This document shows, piece after piece, positions 16,517 to 25,538 of a stretch of 64,000 bases of DNA. The stretch lies in contig CP011020.1 of assembly GCA_001023535.1 (NCBI GenBank), positions 4,896,501-4,960,500 of the forward strand. Reading direction: 5' to 3'. Source of the DNA: Pseudomonas chlororaphis. GTDB taxonomy: Bacteria; Pseudomonadota; Gammaproteobacteria; Pseudomonadales; Pseudomonadaceae. The translations under genes and the position numbers were made by a program. The notes beneath the pieces are model-generated. The model did no database searches. It had not been told where the DNA came from and saw only the letters and a program-made list of their open reading frames with translations. Every line of letters starts with the position of its first letter. The first letter of the stretch is position 1.

Positions 16517-18466
16517 TTACTGAGCATCCAGCGTGAGGCGAACTTTTTCCAGCAACTCGCTGATCTGGAAGGGCTTGACCAGCATTTCCATGCCGCTGCC
16601 CAGGAACACCTGGCGGTTGAGCGCGGTTTCGGCGTAGCCCGTCATGAACAGGATGGGCAAACCTTCACGCCAGCCTCGCGCCACATCGGCCAGTTCCCGG
16701 CCGCTCATGCGTGGCAGGCCGACGTCGGTCAGCAGCAGGTTAATGGTCGGATCATTCTGCAAGCGCTCCAACGCGGTTTCGATATCCGGTGCCTGGGTGC
16801 AGCGATAGCCCGCATCCTCCAGCACTTCGGTCACGAACAGGCGCACCGAAGGCATGTCCTCGACAATCAGCACATGCTCGCCAGAAGCCTGCGGGTCGAC
16901 AATGAGCGGGGCGACGTAAGCCTGTGTCGAGTCGCTGGTGGCCGGCAGCATGATCGTCACTTCAGTGCCGCACCGCGCCACGCTGCGGATGTGCGCATCG
17001 CCGCCAGACTGACGGGCGAAACCGTAGATCATCGACAGCCCCAACCCGGTGCCCTGCCCCAGCGGCTTGGTGGTGAAGAAGGGCTCGAATACCTTGTCGA
17101 TCACACTGTGATCGATGCCGGTGCCGTCGTCGCGCACCGACAACGCGACATACGCGCCATCGGCCAGGTTGGGGGCGCCATGGGAATGCGCCGCATAGGT
17201 GTTGAGCCAAATGTTACCGCCCTTGGGCAGTGCATCCCGGGCGTTGATCACCAGGTTCAGTACCGCGCTTTCCAGTTGCACCGGGTCGACCAGCGCAATC
17301 GCCGGTTTGGTGGTCAATTCGAGCTTGAGGTTGATGCGTTCGCCAATGGTGCGCATCAGCAGCTCTTCCAGCGAGCGCACTTGCTCGTTGATGTCCACCG
17401 GACGGGTGTCGAGGGGCTGCTGGCGAGCGAAGGCCAGCAGTCGATGCGTGAGGGAGGCCGCGCTCATTGCCGAATTCAGTGCCGCCTCGGCGTAAAACTG
17501 AACCTTGTCCGGACGTGCATCGGCCATGCGTTTCTGGATCAGTTCCAGGCTGGTGATGATGCCGGTCAACAGGTTGTTGAAGTCATGGGCGATGCCGCCG
17601 GTGAGCTTGCCCAGCGCGTCCATTTTCTGCACTTGCAGCAATTGTGATTCGGCGCGCGCCCGCTCGGCGACTTCCTTGGCCAGTTGTGTGGTGGTGTCGT
17701 CCAGCCGTGCCAGGTGAGAACGCTCACGGTGGCGGTGTTCGGTGACGTCCTCGATGAACACCAGGCTCAGTTGCGGCGTGCGGTACGGTGATATCTGCCA
17801 CTCGGTCTCACGAATCTCACCCTGCACGCGCATGTTCAACGTGCCCTTCCAGCGTTCGCCATCGGCCAGGCGTTGGCGCAACTCGTCGAGAACCGCGCCC
17901 TGGTCCTCGTCGAAGCATTCGCTGAGGGTTTCCGGGGCATGGTTGTCCTGGATCATCTGCGCGAAAGCATGGTTACACTCATGCACTTTCAAATGCGCAT
18001 CGAGCACGGCAATTGGCGCCGAGACGTTGACGAAAATCTCGCGAAAGCGCGCCTCGCTCTCGCGCAGCGCGTTTTCGGTGTCGCGCACCCGCAGCAAGGT
18101 GCGCAGGGTCGCCAGCAGCACGTCCGGGTCCACCGGGTGGATCAGGTAGGCGTCGGCACCGGCGTTGAGGCCGGTGATGATGTCGCCGGTCTGGATCGAC
18201 GCGGCCGATACATGGATCACCGGCAGCAACGCGGTGCGCGCATCGGCGCGCAAGGTACGTACGATGTCGAAGCCGCTCATGTCCGGCAGGTTGACGTCCA
18301 GGATCAGTGCGTCGATGGGCTCGTCGGCGATCCGCGCCAGGCCCTCGCTGCCGGTACCGGCCTCCAGCACCACGTAGCCGTGGCTCTCCAGGCGCCGGCG
18401 CAAGGCATAGCGGGTGGCGATGTTGTCGTCGACGATCAACAGACGAATGTCACGATTCATCGGCAT
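16517..18466 (-). CDS. Hybrid response regulator-histidine kinase (REC-PAS-HK-REC)
   Basis: 649 aa, soluble. REC1 at 1-125 (phospho-Asp D57 in LILDVNLP), PAS at about 135-245, HisKA with H294 in GGIAHDFNNLL, HATPase with VINARDAL and DDGTGI up to about 510, REC2 from 530 (phospho-Asp D581 in LLLTDVGLP). The HDFNNLL type of H-box is typical of hybrid kinases. It is last in the stressosome operon; its start overlaps the end of the upstream kinase gene by 17 bases. There is no DNA-binding output domain, so the signal must pass to an unseen partner. Confidence 0.92.
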   Translation of the reverse strand: MPMNRDIRLLIVDDNIATRYALRRRLESHGYVVLEAGTGSEGLARIADEPIDALILDVNLPDMSGFDIVRTLRADARTALLPVIHVSAASIQTGDIITGLNAGADAYLIHPVDPDVLLATLRTLLRVRDTENALRESEARFREIFVNVSAPIAVLDAHLKVHECNHAFAQMIQDNHAPETLSECFDEDQGAVLDELRQRLADGERWKGTLNMRVQGEIRETEWQISPYRTPQLSLVFIEDVTEHRHRERSHLARLDDTTTQLAKEVAERARAESQLLQVQKMDALGKLTGGIAHDFNNLLTGIITSLELIQKRMADARPDKVQFYAEAALNSAMSAASLTHRLLAFARQQPLDTRPVDINEQVRSLEELLMRTIGERINLKLELTTKPAIALVDPVQLESAVLNLVINARDALPKGGNIWLNTYAAHSHGAPNLADGAYVALSVRDDGTGIDHSVIDKVFEPFFTTKPLGQGTGLGLSMIYGFARQSGGDAHIRSVARCGTEVTIMLPATSDSTQAYVAPLIVDPQASGEHVLIVEDMPSVRLFVTEVLEDAGYRCTQAPDIETALERLQNDPTINLLLTDVGLPRMSGRELADVARGWREGLPILFMTGYAETALNRQVFLGSGMEMLVKPFQISELLEKVRLTLDAQ

Positions 18467-19325
18467 TCTCCAAGGCGAGCGCCAATGGAATGGTCACGAA
18501 GAAGTTCGAGCCGACCCCCGGTGTACTGTCCATCCCGACCTCGCCCCCCAGCAACGCCGCGAAGCGTTTGCACAACGACAGGCCCAGGCCGGTTCCGCGC
18601 AGGCGTTTCTGCAAGGGCGAGTCGACCTGGATGAAGTCCTCGAACAATGCACCGTGCAGTTCCGGCGCGATGCCTATTCCGGTGTCGCTGACAGCGAAGC
18701 GCACCCGGTCCGGTCCTTCCAGGCGGGCCGAGATCCGCACTTCGCCGCGGGTGGTGAACTTCAATGAGTTGGAAATGAAGTTGCGCAGGATCTGCGCGAG
18801 TTTCTTGTCATCGGTGTACAGGCGCGGAAGGCCGACGGGCTCTTCGAAGATCAGGTCCACCGCGGACGCATCGACGATCGGTCGGAACATCCCGCGCAGG
18901 GCCGAGAACAGGTCGAACATGTCGAACCACGCCGGGGAAATGGAGATCCGTCCGGCTTCGATTTTCGCCAGGTCGAGCAAGTCATCGACCATGTCGCTGA
19001 GTTCGCGGGCGGCGCTGCTGACGAACGCCACCTGCTTGTGCTGCTCGGGGCTGAGCGGGCCGTCGAGTTCATCGGCGAGCAGGCTGTTGATGCTCAGGAT
19101 CGAACCCAGCGGTGTGCGGAACTCATGGCTCATGTACGACAGGAAGCGGCTCTTGAGGTCCGAGGCCTGGCGCAGTTGCTCAGCCTGGGTGTCGAGTTCG
19201 GCATAGAGCGCCAGCACGCCCTGGTTGGTTTCATCGAGTTCGTCGCGCAGGGCGGCGTTCTCGCCCTGCAACTGGGCGATCAACGCGGCTTGCTCGGCAG
19301 GGTTCAGGGTAGACGGCTCAGCCAT
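18450..19325 (-). CDS. Soluble histidine kinase of the stressosome operon
   Basis: 291 aa from the ATG at 19325, overlapping the phosphatase gene by eight bases. An N-terminal coiled coil (about 10-58, LIAQLQGENAALRDELDETN) stands in place of a sensor domain. HisKA has H67 in MSHEFRTPLGS, and the HATPase has NFISNSLKF, DTGIGI and GTGLGL. No TM segment, so it must receive input from protein partners, probably the RsbT-like factors upstream. It is likely the phosphodonor for the hybrid regulator next to it. Confidence 0.9.
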   Translation of the reverse strand: MAEPSTLNPAEQAALIAQLQGENAALRDELDETNQGVLALYAELDTQAEQLRQASDLKSRFLSYMSHEFRTPLGSILSINSLLADELDGPLSPEQHKQVAFVSSAARELSDMVDDLLDLAKIEAGRISISPAWFDMFDLFSALRGMFRPIVDASAVDLIFEEPVGLPRLYTDDKKLAQILRNFISNSLKFTTRGEVRISARLEGPDRVRFAVSDTGIGIAPELHGALFEDFIQVDSPLQKRLRGTGLGLSLCKRFAALLGGEVGMDSTPGVGSNFFVTIPLALALENADES

Positions 19326-20334
19326 GGGCGGCCTCCAAGGCAACGACCAGCACGGTCACATCATCGCGTCCACGGCAAAAGTCGCGATGCAGGACAGTGG
19401 CGACCACAGCGGGATGACGGTGCACCAGGCCGGGGTAGTCTTGAAGATTCCAACGGGACTGCAAGCCATCGCTGTACATGATCAATAAATGTCCGTTCAC
19501 GTGAGCATAGTCAAAGGGCTGGGCTCTGCGGTATTGGCTGCCGACGATGCCCGGGCTCGACACCAGGCCCCGCGACTTGTCCGCGCTGATAAGGGTAGCG
19601 CCGATGTTGCCAACGCCGGTAAACGTCAGGCCATCGCGCGCGGCATTGAACTGGGCGAAAGCGGCTGCGCCGCCACGCGTGCCAATCATGTCGCGGTGCA
19701 TGTCCTCCATCAACAGCACCGCACTGGCGAACGGGGTCTGGGCGAACGCTCGCTCCCCCGCCTTGGCCGCACGCTCGGCATCCTCACCGTGGCCGAGGCC
19801 GTCGATCACCAGAGCACTGATGTTGGCGCCGTTGTACGCCAGGTGCCAGGTGTCGCCACACGCCGGATCGTCGTTCAGCGAATGCTGGCTGACGCCGTAA
19901 CGCAAGTCCGGCTGGCGATTGCCGCGCGGATACAGCCGCGCCAGCAACACCGCGCCACGGGCATCGGCGTACACATCGAACACTTCGGTCTGGCGCGCCA
20001 CGGCCCCAAGGCCGATGCCCTGGGTGCCCCCGGTGGAATACCCATCCGTCAGGCAGGCGTCCAGATCGAAGCCCTGGGCGCGATCGACCGCGAGCATCTC
20101 GATGCCAAACCCGTCGGGACAAGGTAACAGGCGCAGGTGGAGCTCGCCGCGGCTGGCGTGCTTGAGCACATTGCTGGCCAGTTCGGTGGCGACCAGGGCC
20201 ACGCGTCCGGCATCGGTGGCATCAAAGCCGTTTTGCTCGGCGAGCCTTTGCGCGGTACGCCGGGCATGGCCGACCTGGCTGCTGTCTTCGATCGGCAGCA
20301 CCTGGGTCAGTGACCCAGCGATCGTCATGTCCAT
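19318..20334 (-). CDS. ATPase-SpoIIE phosphatase fusion (RsbX-like)
   Basis: 338 aa. The N-terminal half is a GHKL ATPase of the RsbW/RsbT type (N-box ELASNVLKHA near 51-60, glycine loop GTQGIGLGAV near 103-112). The C-terminal half is a PP2C/SpoIIE phosphatase (VIDGLGHGEDAERAA near 182; YSDGLQSRW and CRGRDDVTVLVV at the end). In stressosomes RsbX removes phosphates from RsbR and RsbS; the extra ATPase suggests one protein that can both bind partners like an anti-sigma factor and dephosphorylate. It overlaps rsbT by 10 bases. Confidence 0.88.
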   Translation of the reverse strand: MDMTIAGSLTQVLPIEDSSQVGHARRTAQRLAEQNGFDATDAGRVALVATELASNVLKHASRGELHLRLLPCPDGFGIEMLAVDRAQGFDLDACLTDGYSTGGTQGIGLGAVARQTEVFDVYADARGAVLLARLYPRGNRQPDLRYGVSQHSLNDDPACGDTWHLAYNGANISALVIDGLGHGEDAERAAKAGERAFAQTPFASAVLLMEDMHRDMIGTRGGAAAFAQFNAARDGLTFTGVGNIGATLISADKSRGLVSSPGIVGSQYRRAQPFDYAHVNGHLLIMYSDGLQSRWNLQDYPGLVHRHPAVVATVLHRDFCRGRDDVTVLVVALEAAHG

Positions 20335-20729
20335 CGGGTAATCGTGATTCGTGTGCCCTTGCCGGGCTCGGTGTCGAGCTCAAATTCATCGACCAGTCGC
20401 TTGGCACCGGTCAGCCCAAGCCCCAGGCCACCGCCGGAGGTCCAACCGTCGGTCATCGCCAGCTTGATGTCGGCGATGCCCGGCCCTTCGTCGCGAAAGA
20501 CCAGGCGCAGGCCGACCCTGTCGCCCTCGTCGAGGATCTGCCAATCCATGTCGCCGCCACCGCCATAGACCATGGTGTTACGCGCCAGCTCGCTGACCGC
20601 GGTCACCAGTTTGGTCAGGTCGATCAGGCGCATGCCGCATTCGGTGGCCAGTTTGCGTGCCGCTTGCCGAGCGAGCACCACGTCCTGTTCGATGTTGATC
20701 GGTTGAGTGCCGCTGCTGCGCACGGTCAT
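20325..20729 (-). CDS. rsbT: Serine/threonine switch kinase RsbT
   Basis: 134-aa GHKL kinase. N-box ELARNTMVYG and ATP-lid DEGPGI with the SGGGLGLGL loop are those of RsbT. In the stressosome, RsbT phosphorylates RsbS and RsbR and is then released to act on a downstream target. It overlaps rsbS by four bases (ATGA). Here the target may be the fusion phosphatase or the two-component pair, since no RsbU or sigma-B gene is present. Confidence 0.92.
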   Translation of the reverse strand: MTVRSSGTQPINIEQDVVLARQAARKLATECGMRLIDLTKLVTAVSELARNTMVYGGGGDMDWQILDEGDRVGLRLVFRDEGPGIADIKLAMTDGWTSGGGLGLGLTGAKRLVDEFELDTEPGKGTRITITRWT

Positions 20730-21088
20730 GAATGGCGTACTCGTTCCTGCAGCAGTTTCATTCCGCGCTCGACGTTCAGCGCGGTGCTGACGCCGGGCAG
20801 CGTCAGGCCGAGCTCAACCAGGGTGATCGCCACGGCCGGTTGCATGCCCACCAGCATGGTCTCGGCGTCCATGATTTTCGACAGGCCGGAAATGGTCGCG
20901 ATCATCCGGCCGATGAACGAATCGACCATGTCCAGTGCGGAAATGTCGATCAACACCCCGCGGGCCGACGTCTTGCTGATGCGCTCGGACAAATCGTCCT
21001 GCAGGGTCAAGGCCAGTTGGTCATGCATGTCGACCTGGATCGTGACCAGCAGAAAGTCGCCCATTTGTAGAATCGGGATACGTTCCAT
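20726..21088 (-). CDS. rsbS: Stressosome STAS protein RsbS
   Basis: 120 aa from the ATG at 21088 (MERIPILQMGDFLLV), four bases after rsbR; the ORF start at 21109 would overlap rsbR. A single STAS domain with the phospho-acceptor Ser at 57 in ISALDMVDSFIGR, matching S59 of Bacillus RsbS. It forms the stressosome core with RsbR and holds RsbT until stress. Confidence 0.9.
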   Translation of the reverse strand: MERIPILQMGDFLLVTIQVDMHDQLALTLQDDLSERISKTSARGVLIDISALDMVDSFIGRMIATISGLSKIMDAETMLVGMQPAVAITLVELGLTLPGVSTALNVERGMKLLQERVRHS

Positions 21089-21092
21089 CGGC

Positions 21093-21944
21093 TCAGACCG
21101 TCTTGCCAAGGCTGACGCCCAGGCGGGTCAAGGCCAGTTTCAGTGCGTCGGCCAGGTTGGCCTTGGTGACCACGCCTTGCAGGTCGAGGCCCAGGTGCAC
21201 GATGGTCTGGGCGATTTGCGGACGCACGCCGCTGATGATGCAGTCGGCGCCCATCAGGCGAATGGCGGTCACGGTCTTGAGCAGGTGCTGGGCGACCAGC
21301 GTGTCTACGGTCGGCACACCGGTGATGTCGATGATGGCGATTTCCGAACCGGTGTCGACGATACGCTGCAGCAGCGACTCCATCACCACCTGGGTGCGTT
21401 GCGAATCGAGGGTGCCGATCATCGGCAGCGCCAATACGCCGTCCCACAGCTTGACGACCGGGGTGGACAGCTCCAGCAGTTCCTCCTGCTGACGCTTGAT
21501 CACCGCCTCGCGGGATTTTTGGAAGGTGCGGATGGTGTGCATCCCGAACGCATCGAACAGCTCGGAGATTTCCCACAGTTGCTCAGCCAGCAGCGCCGGT
21601 TGCTCACGGTAATGAGCTTGCAGCAAGGCAAACAGCGGCCCCTTGAGGGCGAAAATGAAACTGGCGGTCTGTTGCGAATCCTGCCCGAGTTGGGCGCGAC
21701 TTTGGGAGAGCTTTTCGAGGAACTGGCGCGTGGACTCCCAGCCCGGGGTATTGATGTTGGTGCCGTTGTTGTTTTGCAGGCCATTGATCACCAGTTGCAG
21801 GAACTCGCTGGTTTGTTGCTGCAGGTCCTGGCTTTTGAGGTTGCGGGTCGCGCCACTGGTTTCCAGTCCGTTGACCCATTCGCCCAGCACCTGCGCCTGT
21901 TTGTCTTTCATCGCCTCGAACGTGGTGTTCTGCAGTGCTGCCAT
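21093..21944 (-). CDS. rsbR: Stressosome sensor RsbR
   Basis: 283 aa. An N-terminal all-helical globin-like sensor domain (about 1-150, no obvious haem His assigned) is joined by the linker helix EAVIKRQQEELLELSTPVV to a C-terminal STAS domain. By eye, T215 in DITGVPTVDTLVA matches T205 of Bacillus RsbRA, and S181 in IGTLDSQRT matches T171. First gene of the operon; about 250 bp upstream of it hold the promoter, in which I see no clear sigma-70 hexamers. Confidence 0.9.
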   Translation of the reverse strand: MAALQNTTFEAMKDKQAQVLGEWVNGLETSGATRNLKSQDLQQQTSEFLQLVINGLQNNNGTNINTPGWESTRQFLEKLSQSRAQLGQDSQQTASFIFALKGPLFALLQAHYREQPALLAEQLWEISELFDAFGMHTIRTFQKSREAVIKRQQEELLELSTPVVKLWDGVLALPMIGTLDSQRTQVVMESLLQRIVDTGSEIAIIDITGVPTVDTLVAQHLLKTVTAIRLMGADCIISGVRPQIAQTIVHLGLDLQGVVTKANLADALKLALTRLGVSLGKTV

Positions 21945-22194
21945 GTGTGAGTTGCTCCTGAACGTAGGGGAAACCGGTGACTGAGAACGACCGGCGCGAA
22001 TGAATGACCTTGGCCATCAGAAATAGTTTGGGTAGTTGTTTCGGGAATTTACAGGGGCTTAGTCCTTGATGCTCGTAATTTTTTTAACTTTGCCTGGATG
22101 TCACTTATAGCCGTGCAGATTGCGTGAATGAGTGTTGCTTTTTCGCCCGAACCTGCAAGTGCTGGCCGCCGTCCACGGTAGCCGGGTCGGCAAG

Positions 22195-23064
22195 CTAGGC
22201 CTGCGCAGGGGCGCCCAGGGTCTTGATCAGAAAGCTGCGCAGTCCATCCACCGCGATCGATCCTTGCGAGGCCCGGCTGCGATAGACCGCCACGCTCATG
22301 GATTCCAGCGCGCCCAGGCCATGTTCCTGGCCCAGCACCTGAAGGTTGGCCGGGGTGCAGCAGCGGGTCAGCACCGCCACCGCGACCCCGCTTTCCACCG
22401 CGGCGATCTGCCCGGCCAGGCTCGAACTGTTGTAGACGACCTTATAGCGGCGCCCATGGCGGACCAGGGTTTCCACTGCCGTGCGGCGGGCCAGGCTTTC
22501 TTCGTCGTAGACCGCGATCGGCAGCGGATCCCGACGCCAGAGCTCGAACTGCGGCGAGCCGACCCAGACCATGGGTTCATGGAACAGAAAGGCGCCGCGA
22601 CGCGGACTGTCGCGCGAGACCAGGGCCAGGTCCAGTTCACCGCTGGCCACCCGGGGAATCAGTGCGGTGGATTGCTCACAGGTCAACTCGATGTCGACGC
22701 TGGCGTAGCGCGCCGAGAACCGTTTCAACACCGGCGTGAGGTAAGGCGCGGCGTAATCCTCCGCCACGCCGAGGCGGATCCGTCCGCTCAGCTGTTCGCC
22801 CCAGAAGGCCCCCAGCGTTTCTGCGTGCAAGGCCAGCATGCGCCGGGCGTAGCCGAGCAGTGCTTCGCCGTCACTGGTGAGCTGGAAGTGTCGCGGGCCG
22901 CGGCTCAGGACCTGGCGGCCCAAGGCCGACTCGAGTTTCTTGAGCTGCATACTGACGGCCGACTGCGACTTGTTGATCTCAAGGGCGGCGCTCGACAGCG
23001 AGCCGGTATCGACGGCGGCGACGAAGCACTTGAGCCAATCGATCTGAAGATCCCTGGGTGTCAT
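22195..23064 (-). CDS. LysR family regulator of the adjacent LysE exporter (ArgP/LysG-like)
   Basis: 289 aa from the ATG at 23064 (MTPRDLQIDWLKCFVAAV). N-terminal helix-turn-helix with LSSAALEINKSQSAVSMQLK (about 22-41) and a periplasmic-binding-like effector domain. It is divergent from a LysE-type exporter gene with a perfect 15-bp palindrome between them, so it most likely activates that exporter when its effector is in excess. Confidence 0.9.
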   Translation of the reverse strand: MTPRDLQIDWLKCFVAAVDTGSLSSAALEINKSQSAVSMQLKKLESALGRQVLSRGPRHFQLTSDGEALLGYARRMLALHAETLGAFWGEQLSGRIRLGVAEDYAAPYLTPVLKRFSARYASVDIELTCEQSTALIPRVASGELDLALVSRDSPRRGAFLFHEPMVWVGSPQFELWRRDPLPIAVYDEESLARRTAVETLVRHGRRYKVVYNSSSLAGQIAAVESGVAVAVLTRCCTPANLQVLGQEHGLGALESMSVAVYRSRASQGSIAVDGLRSFLIKTLGAPAQA

Positions 23065-23079
23065 GGTGGAAAACCCTGC

Positions 23080-23094
23080 ATTCGATAATCGAAT
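23080..23094. promoter_or_regulatory. LysR operator between the lysR and lysE-type genes
   Basis: ATTCGATAATCGAAT is a perfect palindrome (7-bp arms around one A). It sits 16 nt upstream of the lysR start and 82 nt upstream of the lysE-type start, and has the T-N11-A spacing of LysR boxes. Confidence 0.75.
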
Positions 23095-23175
23095 ACCTGA
23101 GTGCCACAATATGCGCTTTTCGTCCAGGCATTCTCGCGTCAACATCGGCGCCTGTCATCGTGCACCGGAGCCCCC

Positions 23176-23781
23176 ATGTCCCTCGACGCCTGGCTGTTCT
23201 ACCTGCTGACCTGCTGTGGCATCGCCCTGGTGCCCGGCCCCAATGCCCTGTTGGTGCTGACCCACGGGGCGATCCATGGCCACCGCAAGACACTGTTCAC
23301 CATCACCGGCGGCGTCCTCGGTTTCGTCATCGTGATCGCCTTGTGCGTCCTCGGCCTGGGCGCCTTGCTGCAAGCGTCGCTGCATTGGTTGACCGCGCTG
23401 AAGATCATCGGCGGGCTCTACCTGATCTGGCTGGGGCTGAGCCTGTGGCGTTCGGAGGCGATGACCCTGGCGGTCAGCGACGTGAGCGGCTCGGCCGACT
23501 GGTCGCTGTTTCGCCAGGGGCTGCTGTCGGCGATTTCCAACCCCAAGGCCTTGCTGTTGTTCACCGCATTCATCACGCCGTTCATCGACGCCCAGCGCAA
23601 TCTGATCCTGCAGGCGACGGTCATGGCGCTGACCTACGCATTCGTCGAATTCGCCGTGGAGTTCGGCGTGGCGAGCGCGGCGAACCGGGTCCGGCCGTGG
23701 CTGGCGCGGATGGGCCGGCGTTTCAACCGCATCTGCGGCGGTTTTTTCGTGGCGTTTGGGGCGTTGTTGCCGATCCGCTAG
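23176..23781 (+). CDS. LysE/RhtB family amino-acid exporter
   Basis: 201-aa inner-membrane exporter from the ATG at 23176 (MSLDAWLFYLLTCCGIALVP); the longer ORF start lies within the control region. LysE-family features: PGPNALLVLTHGAIHGHRKT in the first loop, five to six hydrophobic helices, NPKALLLFTAFI in the middle. It would export a basic or neutral amino acid such as arginine, lysine, homoserine or threonine. Controlled by the divergent LysR gene. Confidence 0.92.
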   Translation: MSLDAWLFYLLTCCGIALVPGPNALLVLTHGAIHGHRKTLFTITGGVLGFVIVIALCVLGLGALLQASLHWLTALKIIGGLYLIWLGLSLWRSEAMTLAVSDVSGSADWSLFRQGLLSAISNPKALLLFTAFITPFIDAQRNLILQATVMALTYAFVEFAVEFGVASAANRVRPWLARMGRRFNRICGGFFVAFGALLPIR

Positions 23782-23792
23782 GCAGGTGCCTT

Positions 23793-23883
23793 CGTGGGGG
23801 GCGGCGTGAGCGACGGACGCCTGCCGCAGCCGCCATTGTGCAACGCAATGGCGGCGCATGTTCCGTGGCGGGCTCCCCCCACG
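23793..23883. repeat. Nested hairpins between the lysE-type gene and moxR
   Basis: Outer arms CGTGGGGGG (23793-23801) and CCCCCCACG (23875-23883) enclose an inner stem CGCCATTG (23831-23838) / CAATGGCG (23846-23853) with a 7-nt loop. It lies downstream of the LysE-type stop. It may be a REP-type element or a bidirectional terminator; no U-tract follows. Confidence 0.55.
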
Positions 23884-23976
23884 AGGCTCAAGCTTGGGCC
23901 TTGCATGCCGATCAACTTCCCAGTTCGCCCTCGCCTTCAGGCAAGATAGGCCCTTTCAGATTCAGGGAAGATCCCC

Positions 23977-25098
23977 ATGTCCGCTTCGCTCGACCTCGCC
24001 GCCACCCAGATCCGTCAGGCAGTACGCGCCGCCACCGAAGGCCTGGTCGGCCGTGAGCAACTGGCCGAGTTGATCGTGCTGGCGGCGGTTGCCCAGGAGC
24101 ACATCCTGGTCGTGGGCCCGCCCGGCACGGCGAAAAGCGCGGTGGTGCGTCGGGTCGCCCAGTCCATGGGCGGGCGTTATTTCGAATACCTGCTGGGACG
24201 CTTCACCGAGCCTTCGGAGCTGTTTGGCACGGTGGACCTGAAGAAACTGCGCGAAGGCACGGTGGAAACCGACACCAGCGGCATGCTGCCCGAAGCCGAC
24301 ATCGTGTTCCTGGATGAAGTGTTCCTGGGCTCGACGGCCATTCTCAACACCCTGCTCGGCGTGCTCAATGAGCGACGGTTCCGCCGAGGCCACACCCAGG
24401 TCCAGTGCCCCTTGCGCGTCTGCGTCGCTGCGGCGAACGGCCTGCCCGACGACGAATCGCTGGCGGCCTTCGGCGACCGATTCCTGCTGCACCTGTTCGT
24501 GGATGCCGTCCCCGACAACCAGCTCGAAGCGATGCTGGCCGGCGGCTGGCAGTCCGAACAACGCCCGGTCCCGCAACTGCTGGGGCTGACGCCGCTCGAC
24601 ACGCTGGGCCAGGCGCTCAAGGACGTCGACCTGTCCCGGGTGCGCCCGGCACTGGCCCAGGCCATTCGCCGGTTGCGCGAAGCCGGAATCCAACTGTCCG
24701 ACCGCCGTATCGTCAAATCCCAGCGCCTGATCGCCGCCGCCGCGTTGCTGCGTGGCCACCGCGAAGCCAGCGAAGCCGACCTCTGGCCGCTGCTCTATGT
24801 GCTGCCGACCCGCGAGACCCAGCAGCACGGTCGCGAGGTGCTGAAAGACCTTTTGGCCCAGTGCAACAACAGCCATCTGTTCAGTGCCGTCGAAGAAGCG
24901 ACGCTGCAACCGATGGCTCGCCTGCATCGCCTGCTGGAAACGGCCGAGGATTACCTGGGGCGCAGCGAGCCGCCGGCCAGCCCCTTGCTGGAAGCGCTGC
25001 TGCGTGAGATCGACGCCAACTTCAACAGCCAGACCATCCCCCAGCGGCTGCATGAGGTGCGCGGAAAAGTGGCTCACCTGCTGAGCGCCCAGGCATGA
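23977..25098 (+). CDS. MoxR-family AAA+ ATPase of a MoxR-vWA-propeller system
   Basis: 373-aa AAA+ ATPase. Walker A GPPGTAKS (47-54), Walker B IVFLDEVF (109-116), sensor-1 region CVAAANGLPDD near 149, and the MoxR insert GRFTEPSELFGTVD. MoxR ATPases work as chaperones that remodel or activate partners carrying von Willebrand A domains. Here the next three genes are tightly overlapping and encode such a vWA-like protein and beta-propeller proteins. Closest in style to the RavA/MoxR group. It overlaps the next gene by four bases. Confidence 0.92.
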   Translation: MSASLDLAATQIRQAVRAATEGLVGREQLAELIVLAAVAQEHILVVGPPGTAKSAVVRRVAQSMGGRYFEYLLGRFTEPSELFGTVDLKKLREGTVETDTSGMLPEADIVFLDEVFLGSTAILNTLLGVLNERRFRRGHTQVQCPLRVCVAAANGLPDDESLAAFGDRFLLHLFVDAVPDNQLEAMLAGGWQSEQRPVPQLLGLTPLDTLGQALKDVDLSRVRPALAQAIRRLREAGIQLSDRRIVKSQRLIAAAALLRGHREASEADLWPLLYVLPTRETQQHGREVLKDLLAQCNNSHLFSAVEEATLQPMARLHRLLETAEDYLGRSEPPASPLLEALLREIDANFNSQTIPQRLHEVRGKVAHLLSAQA

Positions 25099-25538
25099 CG
25101 AACAGGGCCACCCCTGCCCTCGACTGGCATTGGCGAGCGCGGCGTGAGGCCGGTCAACCCCAGGCGGCCGTGGCCTGGGGTGATGTCGCAGCGCGTCTGC
25201 ACGCACGCCTGCTGCGCATGCCTGAGGATCAAACCGCTCGCCTGCAAGCCACGGCCAACCGGGACGTGCTGATCGTCACCGGCCATGTGGATGACCTGCC
25301 GTGGGTCGAGGGTGTCGACTACGCCTGTAGCGAGCCCGCCGCTCCCGGCCTCTGGCTGCCCACCAGTTGGGAACCCGATATGCCGGTGGACCTGATGGGC
25401 CAGGCGCTGCTCGACAGGTTCGCCCGCGCGCCGTTGCTGTTGTGGCACGCGCCCAGGGCGGTTCTGCCCCTGGACCGCTGCCTGCCCGTCACGGCCCGGC
25501 ATCTGCAACGTATTCAGGATGAGTGGGCAGGTCATTGA
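25095..25538 (+). CDS. Small protein of the MoxR-vWA-propeller (bpX) system
   Basis: 147 aa, soluble, no known motif. Acidic and Trp-rich (VEGVDYACSEPAAPGLWLPT in the middle). Start overlaps moxR (ATGA), and its stop overlaps the vWA gene start (TGATG). In MoxR-vWA-beta-propeller ternary systems a short bpX-family protein sits in this position, so I assign it to that system by context only. Codon use looks like its neighbours. Confidence 0.75.
   Translation: MTNRATPALDWHWRARREAGQPQAAVAWGDVAARLHARLLRMPEDQTARLQATANRDVLIVTGHVDDLPWVEGVDYACSEPAAPGLWLPTSWEPDMPVDLMGQALLDRFARAPLLLWHAPRAVLPLDRCLPVTARHLQRIQDEWAGH

Noticed and set aside
20310..21950. A 546-codon plus-strand frame
   Set aside because: It lies antisense across rsbT, rsbS and rsbR and shows no protein family features.
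23962..25206. A 414-codon minus-strand frame
   Set aside because: It is antisense to moxR, which has all AAA+ motifs.
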